Positions 58,707-64,000 of a DNA stretch of 64,000 bases are shown here, piece after piece. The position numbers and the translations under genes were made by a program. Where the stretch lies: positions 864,823 through 928,822 of the forward strand of contig NZ_LFMD02000003.1 of the NCBI RefSeq assembly GCF_015776785.2, in the 5' to 3' direction. Below the pieces are notes generated by a model. The model saw only the letters and a program-made list of their open reading frames with translations. It was not told the origin of the DNA and did no database searches. Source of the DNA: Kitasatospora sp. SUK 42 (lineage in GTDB: Bacteria; Actinomycetota; Actinomycetes; Streptomycetales; Streptomycetaceae). Position 1 is the first letter of the stretch, and every line of letters starts with the position of its first letter.

Positions 58707-60629
58707 TCAGGCCTCGTTGGCGCCCGCGTACATCGCGGTGACGGCGTCCGCGTAGGTCCGCTCGACCACCGGGCGCTTGATCTTCAGGCTCGGGGTGAGC
58801 TCGCCGTGCTCGATGTCGAGGTCGCGCGGCAGCAGGTGGAACTTCTTGATCGTCTGCCAGCGCTGGAGGTCGGCGTTGACCCGCTTGACGAAGCCCTCGA
58901 TCAGCTGGTGCACGGCCGGCTCGGCGGCCAGCTCGGCGTAGCTCCTCCCGGCCAGGCCGTGCTCGGCGGCCCAGGGTATGAGCACCGCCTCGTCCAGGCC
59001 GATCAGCGCGGTGCAGTAGTTGCGGCCGTTGCCGATCACCAGGATGTTGCTGACGAACGGGCAGACCGCCTTGAACTTGCCCTCGACCTCGCTGGGCGCC
59101 ACGTACTTGCCGCCGGAGGTCTTGAACAGGTCCTTCTTGCGGTCGGTGATCCGCAGGAAGCCGTCGGCGCTCAGCTCGCCGATGTCCTCGGTGTGGAACC
59201 AGCCGTCCGGCTCCAGCACCTCGGCGGTCTTGTCCGGCAGGTTGTGGTAGCCGCGCATGACGCCGGGGCCGCGCAGCAGGATCTCGCCGTCCTCGGCGAT
59301 CCGCACCTCGGTGCCGGGCAGCGGGCGGCCCACCGTCCCGATCCGCACGTCCTCCTTGCGGTTGACGCAGGAGCCCGCGCTGGTCTCGCTCAGCCCGTAG
59401 CCCTCCAGGATCGGCACCCCGGCGCCGAGGAAGAAGTAGCCGATCTCGGGGGCGAGCGCGGCGCTGCCGGAGACGGCGCCGCGCATCCGGCCGCCGAAGG
59501 CCGCCCGGATCTTGGCGTACACCAGCTTGTCGGCCAGCGCGTGCTGGAGCCGCAGGCCCAGCGGGGCGCTCTCGACGCCGGTGGCGATCCGGCTCTCCTG
59601 CGCCACCCGGGCGTACTCGCGGGCGACCTGGGCGGCCCACATGAAGATCTTGTACTTGGCGCCGCCCTCGGCCCGGGCCCGGCCGGCGATGCCGTTGTAG
59701 ACCTTCTCGAAGATGCGCGGCGCCGAGGCCATGACGGTCGGCCGGATGGCCGGCAGGTTGTGGATGATCCGGTCGACCCGGCCGTCCACCGCCATCACGT
59801 GGCCGGTGGCGATCTGGCCGGAGATCAGCGTCTTGCCGAAGACGTGCGACAGCGGCAGCCACATGAACTGGACGTCGTCGGGGCCCAGCAGGCCGCTGGC
59901 CTCCTGGGCCTTGCCCTCGTACGCCCAGCAGTCGTGCACCAGGCGCACGCCCTTGGGGCGGCCGGTGGTGCCGGAGGTGTAGATGAGGGTGGCCAGCTGC
60001 TCCTTGTCGAGCGCGGCCACGGCCTTCTCGACCGCGTCCGGGTGCTGCTCCAGGTACTCGGTGCCGCGCCGCTCCAGCTCGGCCAGGGTGATCAGGTCCA
60101 GGCCTGCCGTCTCGGGCGCCTGGGCGGGGGCGTCGAAGAGGATCACGGTGCGCAGCTCGGGCAGCTGGTCGATGTGCTCGACGGCCTTGGCCAGCTGGGC
60201 GGCGTTCTCGGCGAACATCGCCCGGGAGCCGGAGTTGGAGAGGATGAAGGCCGTCTCGTCCCCGTTGGTGCTCGGGTAGACGGTGGTGATGGCGGCGCCC
60301 GCGCACATGGCCCCGAGGTCGGTGAGGATCCACTCGATCCGGGTCGAGGAGGCCAGCGCGACCCGGTCCTCCGGCTGGATGCCGAGCGCCATCAGGCCGG
60401 CCGCCACCGCCTTGACCCGGGCCGCGGTCTGCGCCCAGGTGAGCGAGCGCCACTGCTCGGCGCCCGGCGCGCCGTCCGCCGCGTGCTCGTCGACCGTGGC
60501 GGGGTAGCGGTAGGCCTCGGCGTTCGGGGTGGCCGCGACGCGGTCGAGGAAGAGGTGGGCGACGGAGGCCGGACGCCCGGCGACGATGTCGGCACTGCCG
60601 GAGTCGATCAGGGACTGCGCGGAACTCAA
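58707..60629 (-). CDS. long-chain fatty acid-CoA ligase (FadD15-like)
   Basis: Activates fatty acids with ATP and CoA. 640 residues; AMP-binding motif YTSGTTGRPKGV, VFMWLPLSHVFGKTL region, GRMRGAVSGSAALAPEIG, EGYGLSETSAG, DGWFHTEDIG and ITDRKKDLFKTSGGKYVAP mark a long-chain acyl-CoA synthetase. The start is TTG at 60629, preceded by GGAGG at six bases; no ATG or GTG fits. 58 bases upstream of hemW on the same strand. No membrane segment. Confidence 0.95.
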   Translation of the reverse strand: MSSAQSLIDSGSADIVAGRPASVAHLFLDRVAATPNAEAYRYPATVDEHAADGAPGAEQWRSLTWAQTAARVKAVAAGLMALGIQPEDRVALASSTRIEWILTDLGAMCAGAAITTVYPSTNGDETAFILSNSGSRAMFAENAAQLAKAVEHIDQLPELRTVILFDAPAQAPETAGLDLITLAELERRGTEYLEQHPDAVEKAVAALDKEQLATLIYTSGTTGRPKGVRLVHDCWAYEGKAQEASGLLGPDDVQFMWLPLSHVFGKTLISGQIATGHVMAVDGRVDRIIHNLPAIRPTVMASAPRIFEKVYNGIAGRARAEGGAKYKIFMWAAQVAREYARVAQESRIATGVESAPLGLRLQHALADKLVYAKIRAAFGGRMRGAVSGSAALAPEIGYFFLGAGVPILEGYGLSETSAGSCVNRKEDVRIGTVGRPLPGTEVRIAEDGEILLRGPGVMRGYHNLPDKTAEVLEPDGWFHTEDIGELSADGFLRITDRKKDLFKTSGGKYVAPSEVEGKFKAVCPFVSNILVIGNGRNYCTALIGLDEAVLIPWAAEHGLAGRSYAELAAEPAVHQLIEGFVKRVNADLQRWQTIKKFHLLPRDLDIEHGELTPSLKIKRPVVERTYADAVTAMYAGANEA

Positions 60630-60975
60630 CGAGGACCTCCGGGGGCGGGTGGCCGTCTGAGGGATTGTCGCGGCGCCCGTGGGGGCGGTCGCCGGGCCCC
60701 GGTTCACCGGAGTGGTACCGGCCAGTAACAAGGGCGCTGTCAGCAGCCTAGGGGGAAACGGGTCATTCCGTAAGGGGGAGGGCCCAGCTGGCACACCGCC
60801 CCGGCGCCGGTGCCCGACGACGACACCCGGACGCCCCCGCCGCACCCGCGTTCGTACGCACAATCGGCAAAAGCCAGGCAAACCTCCGCCGGGCAACCCC
60901 CGAATCGCCTGTGCGACGCTACAGAACAACGAGAATCAGGGTGCGAACCCGACCGGCGACGACAAGAGTGGGCCA
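60630..60975. other. divergent intergenic region, no gene recognised
   Basis: 346 bases between the divergent fadD-type gene and the ABC exporter. It must hold promoters for both, but I saw no clear -10/-35 pair, dyad or ribosome-binding-site-led frame. The part from 60850 to 60960 is richer in A than the surroundings (CAAAAGCC, ACAGAACAACGAGAATC), which suits a promoter region. Confidence 0.5.
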
Positions 60976-62712
60976 GTGCTGATCAGATTGCTCCGGACAT
61001 ACCTACGCCCGTACTCCCGACCGATCACCTTGCTGGTGGTACTCCAGCTGGTGTCCACCCTCGCCGCGCTCTACCTGCCGACACTCAACGCCGACATCAT
61101 CGACAACGGCGTGGTCAAGGGCGACACCGGCTACATCCTCCGCCTGGGCGCGATGATGATCGGAGTCACCATCGTCCAGGCCCTCTGCTCGATCGGCGCC
61201 GTCTACTACGGCGCCCACACCGCCATGGCCTTCGGCCGGGACGCCCGCGCCGCCGTCTTCGACCGGGTGCAGAGCTTCTCCTCCCGGGAGGTCGGCCAGT
61301 TCGGCGCTCCCTCCCTCATCACCCGCACCACCAACGACGTCCAACAGGTCCAGATGCTGGCCCTGATGAGCTTCACCCTGATGGTCGCCGCACCGATCAT
61401 GTGCGTCGGCGGCATCATCATGGCGCTCAACCAGGACGTCCCGCTGTCCGGCCTGCTGCTCGCCGTCATCCCCGCGCTCGGCGTCGTCGTCGTCCTGCTG
61501 GTCCGCGCACTGCGGCCCAAGTTCCGCAGCATGCAGGAGAAGATCGACACCGTGAACCGGGTACTGCGCGAGCAGATCACCGGCATCCGGGTCATCCGCG
61601 CCTTCGTCAAGGACGACCACGAGCAGGCCCGCTTCGCCGCCGCCAACGAGGACCTCACCCAGGTCGCCCGGCACGTCGGCCGACTGATGTCGATAATGTT
61701 CCCGGCCGTCATGCTGGTCGTGAACGTCTCCAGCGTCGCGGTGCTCTGGTTCGGCGCCCACCGCATCGACGGCGGCTCCATGGAGATCGGCGCACTCACC
61801 GCCTTCCTCTCCTACCTGATGCAGATCCTGATGAGCGTCATGATGGCCACCTTCATGTTCATGATGGTGCCCCGCGCCGAGGTCTGCGCCGAACGCATCC
61901 AGGCGGTCCTCAACACCGACTCCAGCGTCGCACCGCCCGCCACCCCGATCACCGAGGTGCCCCGCCGCGGCAACCTGGAACTGCGCGACGTCGACTTCCG
62001 CTACCCCGGCGCCGAGGCCTCCGTACTGCGCGGCATCGACCTCACCGCCCGCCCCGGCGAGACCACCGCCATCATCGGCTCCACCGGCAGCGGCAAGTCC
62101 ACCCTGCTCGGCCTCATCCCCCGGCTCTTCGACGCCACCGGCGGCCAGGTCCTGCTCGACGGCGTCGACGTGCGCGAAATCGCCCCCGCGCTGCTCGCCG
62201 AGAGCGTCGGCATCGTCCCGCAGAAGCCCTACCTGTTCTCCGGCACCGTCGCCAGCAACCTCCGCTACGGCCGGCCCGACGCCACCGACGAGGAACTCTG
62301 GCACGCCCTCGAAATCGCCCAGGCCAAGGACTTCGTCGAGAAACTGCCCGAAGGCCTGGACGCCCCCATCGCCCAGGGCGGCGGCAACGTCTCCGGCGGC
62401 CAGCGCCAACGCCTGGCCATCGCCCGGGCCCTCGTCCGCGAACCCGACGTCTACCTCTTCGACGACTCCTTCTCCGCGCTCGACTACGCCACCGACGCCA
62501 AGCTGCGCAAGGCCCTCTCCCACGAGACCTCCGACGCCACCGTCCTGATCGTCGCCCAGCGCGTGTCCACCATCCGCGACGCCGACCGGATCATCGTCCT
62601 CGACGAAGGCGCCGTCGTCGGCAGCGGCACCCACCACGAACTGATGGCCGACAACCCGACCTATCGGGAGATCGTGCTCTCCCAGCTCACCGAGCAGGAG
62701 GCCGCGGCATGA
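60976..62712 (+). CDS. ABC exporter half-transporter 1
   Basis: 578 residues: six membrane helices in the N-terminal half (residues 15-310, exporter type I, with the coupling region RVLREQITGIRVIRAFVKDDHE) and a nucleotide-binding domain with Walker A GSTGSGKST, Q-loop IVPQKPYLF, signature NVSGGQRQR, Walker B VYLFDDSFSALD and H-loop AQRVST. Here the Walker B is followed by D instead of the catalytic E, so this is probably the degenerate site of a heterodimer with the next gene. GTG at 60976. Confidence 0.94.
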   Translation: MLIRLLRTYLRPYSRPITLLVVLQLVSTLAALYLPTLNADIIDNGVVKGDTGYILRLGAMMIGVTIVQALCSIGAVYYGAHTAMAFGRDARAAVFDRVQSFSSREVGQFGAPSLITRTTNDVQQVQMLALMSFTLMVAAPIMCVGGIIMALNQDVPLSGLLLAVIPALGVVVVLLVRALRPKFRSMQEKIDTVNRVLREQITGIRVIRAFVKDDHEQARFAAANEDLTQVARHVGRLMSIMFPAVMLVVNVSSVAVLWFGAHRIDGGSMEIGALTAFLSYLMQILMSVMMATFMFMMVPRAEVCAERIQAVLNTDSSVAPPATPITEVPRRGNLELRDVDFRYPGAEASVLRGIDLTARPGETTAIIGSTGSGKSTLLGLIPRLFDATGGQVLLDGVDVREIAPALLAESVGIVPQKPYLFSGTVASNLRYGRPDATDEELWHALEIAQAKDFVEKLPEGLDAPIAQGGGNVSGGQRQRLAIARALVREPDVYLFDDSFSALDYATDAKLRKALSHETSDATVLIVAQRVSTIRDADRIIVLDEGAVVGSGTHHELMADNPTYREIVLSQLTEQEAAA

Positions 62713-62789
62713 GCGAGCGAAGCGAGCGAAACATCAAGAGGTGCGCACGGGCGCATGCCCCTGCCGAGCGCAGCGAGGTGGGCGCATGA
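62709..62789 (+). repeat. MSERSER-type repetitive element with coupling mini-ORF
   Basis: About 80 bases inserted between two coupled ABC genes. It begins ATGAGCGAGCGAAGCGAGCG, overlapping the first gene's stop, and ends GAGGTGGGCGC just before the second ATG. GCATGAGC occurs at both ends. The insert reads as a 26-codon frame (MSERSERNIKRCARAHAPAERSEVGA) whose stop overlaps the next start (ATGA), and it supplies a good ribosome binding site. Similar sequences recur, from memory, between Streptomyces genes. It is more likely a mobile repeat than a real peptide gene. Confidence 0.7.
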
Positions 62790-64000
62790 GCCCCCGCAAG
62801 ACCGCCGCCAAGACGAAGGCCGACCTCCCCAGCGACTCCCAGGCCGCCGCCGCCCGCCGCGGCCCGGCCGGCCCCGGCCGCTTCATGGGCGGCCAGGGCA
62901 CCGAGAAGTCCATGGACTTCAAGGGCTCCGGCAAACGCGTCCTCGGCCTGCTGCGCCCCGAACGCAACCTGCTGATCGGCGTCCTGCTGTTCGGCGTGAT
63001 CGGCATCGGCTGCGCCGTCATCGGCCCCAAGATCCTCGGCGACGCCACCGACCTGATCTTCGCCGGCGTCATCGGCGCCCGCTTCCAGACCGGCGTCTCC
63101 AAGGAACAGGTCATCGACGGGCTCCGCGCCCACGGCGACGGCGGCGTCGCCGACCTGCTCTCCGCCGTCGACTTCACCCCCGGCCACGGCATGGACTTCA
63201 ACGCCATCGGCTCCATCCTGCTCTGGGTCCTCGGCATCTACGTCGCCTCCGCCGTCTTCGGCATCTTCCAGGGCCGCCTGGCCACCAAGGCCATCCAGTC
63301 GGCCGCCTACCGGCTGCGCCAGGACGTCGAGGCCAAACTGGCCCGACTGCCGCTGAGCTACTTCGACAAGCAGCCCCGCGGCGAGGTGCTCAGCCGGGTC
63401 ACCAACGACATCGACAACATCGGCCAGTCCATGCAGCAGACCATGGGACAGATCGTCAACTCGCTGCTCACCGTGGTCGGCGTGCTGGCGATGATGTTCT
63501 GGATCTCCCCGCTGCTCGCCGCGATCGCGCTCGTCTCCGTGCCGCTGTCGGTGGTCGTCGCCGCCAAGGTCGGCAAGCGGGCCCAGCCGCAGTTCGTCCA
63601 GCAGTGGAAGTCCACCGGCCAGCTCAACGCCCACATCGAGGAGATGTACACCGGCCACACCCTCGTCAAGGTGTTCGGCCGGCAGCACGAGGCCGCCGAG
63701 ACCTTCCGCGAGCACAACGAGGCGCTGTTCCACGCCAGCTTCCGGGCCCAGTTCATCTCCGGGATCATCCAGCCCGCGATGATGCTGATCGGCAACCTGC
63801 AGTACGTGCTGGTCGCCGTCGTCGGCGGCCTGCGGGTCGCCAGCGGCTCCCTGTCCATCGGCGACGTGCAGGCCTTCATCCAGTACTCCCGGCAGTTCAG
63901 CCAGCCGCTCACCCAGGTCGCCAGCATGGCCAACCTGGTGCAGTCCGGAGTCGCCTCCGCCGAGCGCGTCTTCGAACTGCTGGACGCCCCCGAGCAGAGC
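62786..64000 (+). CDS. ABC exporter half-transporter 2, 3' end outside window
   Basis: The first 405 codons are present. About 55 N-terminal residues are Ala/Gly/Lys-rich and cytoplasmic; then come the exporter membrane helices (LLIGVLLFGVIGIGCAVIG, ILLWVLGIYVASAVFGIFQG, and TVVGVLAMMFWISPLLAAIALVSVPLSVVVA) with a 45-residue insertion after helix 1 (SKEQVIDGLRAHGDGGVADLLSAVDF), and the coupling segment LNAHIEEMYTGHTLVKVFGRQ. The nucleotide-binding domain starts beyond 64000. ATG at 62786 has GAGGTG six bases upstream, provided by the repeat element. Partner of the preceding gene. Confidence 0.93.
   Translation, partial: MSPRKTAAKTKADLPSDSQAAAARRGPAGPGRFMGGQGTEKSMDFKGSGKRVLGLLRPERNLLIGVLLFGVIGIGCAVIGPKILGDATDLIFAGVIGARFQTGVSKEQVIDGLRAHGDGGVADLLSAVDFTPGHGMDFNAIGSILLWVLGIYVASAVFGIFQGRLATKAIQSAAYRLRQDVEAKLARLPLSYFDKQPRGEVLSRVTNDIDNIGQSMQQTMGQIVNSLLTVVGVLAMMFWISPLLAAIALVSVPLSVVVAAKVGKRAQPQFVQQWKSTGQLNAHIEEMYTGHTLVKVFGRQHEAAETFREHNEALFHASFRAQFISGIIQPAMMLIGNLQYVLVAVVGGLRVASGSLSIGDVQAFIQYSRQFSQPLTQVASMANLVQSGVASAERVFELLDAPEQS

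Overview
The window is a very GC-rich (about 73-75% by eye) actinobacterial chromosome segment. Gene content and order point to Streptomycetaceae (Streptomyces or Kitasatospora). Supporting signs are a hrd-type sigma factor next to dnaG and dgt, the hrcA-dnaJ-rsmE and phoH-ybeY-CBS-era blocks, frequent GTG/TTG starts, Zur and CIRCE operators, and several genes that look leaderless. No rRNA, tRNA, CRISPR array, prophage or insertion sequence was recognised, and no biosynthetic gene cluster is present.

Layout. 0-6.4 kb: end of a DUF2690 protein, then sigma factor, primase, dGTPase and an SGNH lipoprotein, all leftward. 6.6-13 kb: a looser stretch with a PAC2 protein (12-bp tandem repeats upstream), an acetyltransferase, an ADP-ribosylglycohydrolase, an AbiEi-like protein with a nuclease-like C-terminus, a winged-helix regulator coupled to a membrane protein, and a secreted RNase Sa-type ribonuclease. 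13-17.6 kb: ppdK and dus. 17.7-29.3 kb: an accessory pocket holding a histidine kinase/response regulator/DUF4097 operon, an unknown gene pair, an XRE regulator divergent from a DHA2 exporter, an alpha/beta hydrolase, a MerR regulator divergent from a second exporter, a Phd/VapC toxin-antitoxin pair, a NADAR protein and an unknown coiled-coil protein.

29.4-38.7 kb: glyS, the zinc-uptake operon znuACB-zur behind two Zur boxes, uppS-recO, a TerB protein, and leuA preceded by a leader peptide with four consecutive leucine codons. 39-40.5 kb: a protealysin-type M4 protease followed by its inhibitor emfourin. 40.6-62 kb: a dense housekeeping run with era, a degenerate cytidine-deaminase-like protein, small membrane proteins, a CorC-type CBS protein, ybeY, phoH, an RNase Z, HIT, tricorn protease, rsmE, dnaJ, hrcA (CIRCE), htpX, pspAB, DUF3097, a Uma2-family protein, hemW and fadD. 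The window closes with a heterodimeric ABC exporter pair. Its second half runs off the right edge, and the two halves are separated by an 80-bp MSERSER-type repeat that carries a coupling mini-ORF and the next gene's ribosome binding site.

How the genes connect. Two stress-proteostasis groups sit close together (hrcA/dnaJ, htpX/pspAB). Ribosome and RNA maintenance is represented by era, ybeY, phoH, rsmE and RNase Z. Local regulation is readable in DNA: a Zur pair, CIRCE, a leucine attenuator leader, and four dyads between or in front of regulator genes. The most interesting items are the protease/emfourin pair with a separate inhibitor promoter, the MSERSER element, the orphan NADAR protein beside VapBC, and the deaminase-fold protein without zinc ligands. 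No wholly new multi-gene system is convincingly visible. Start sites were chosen from ribosome binding sites, overlaps and family N-termini, without searches.
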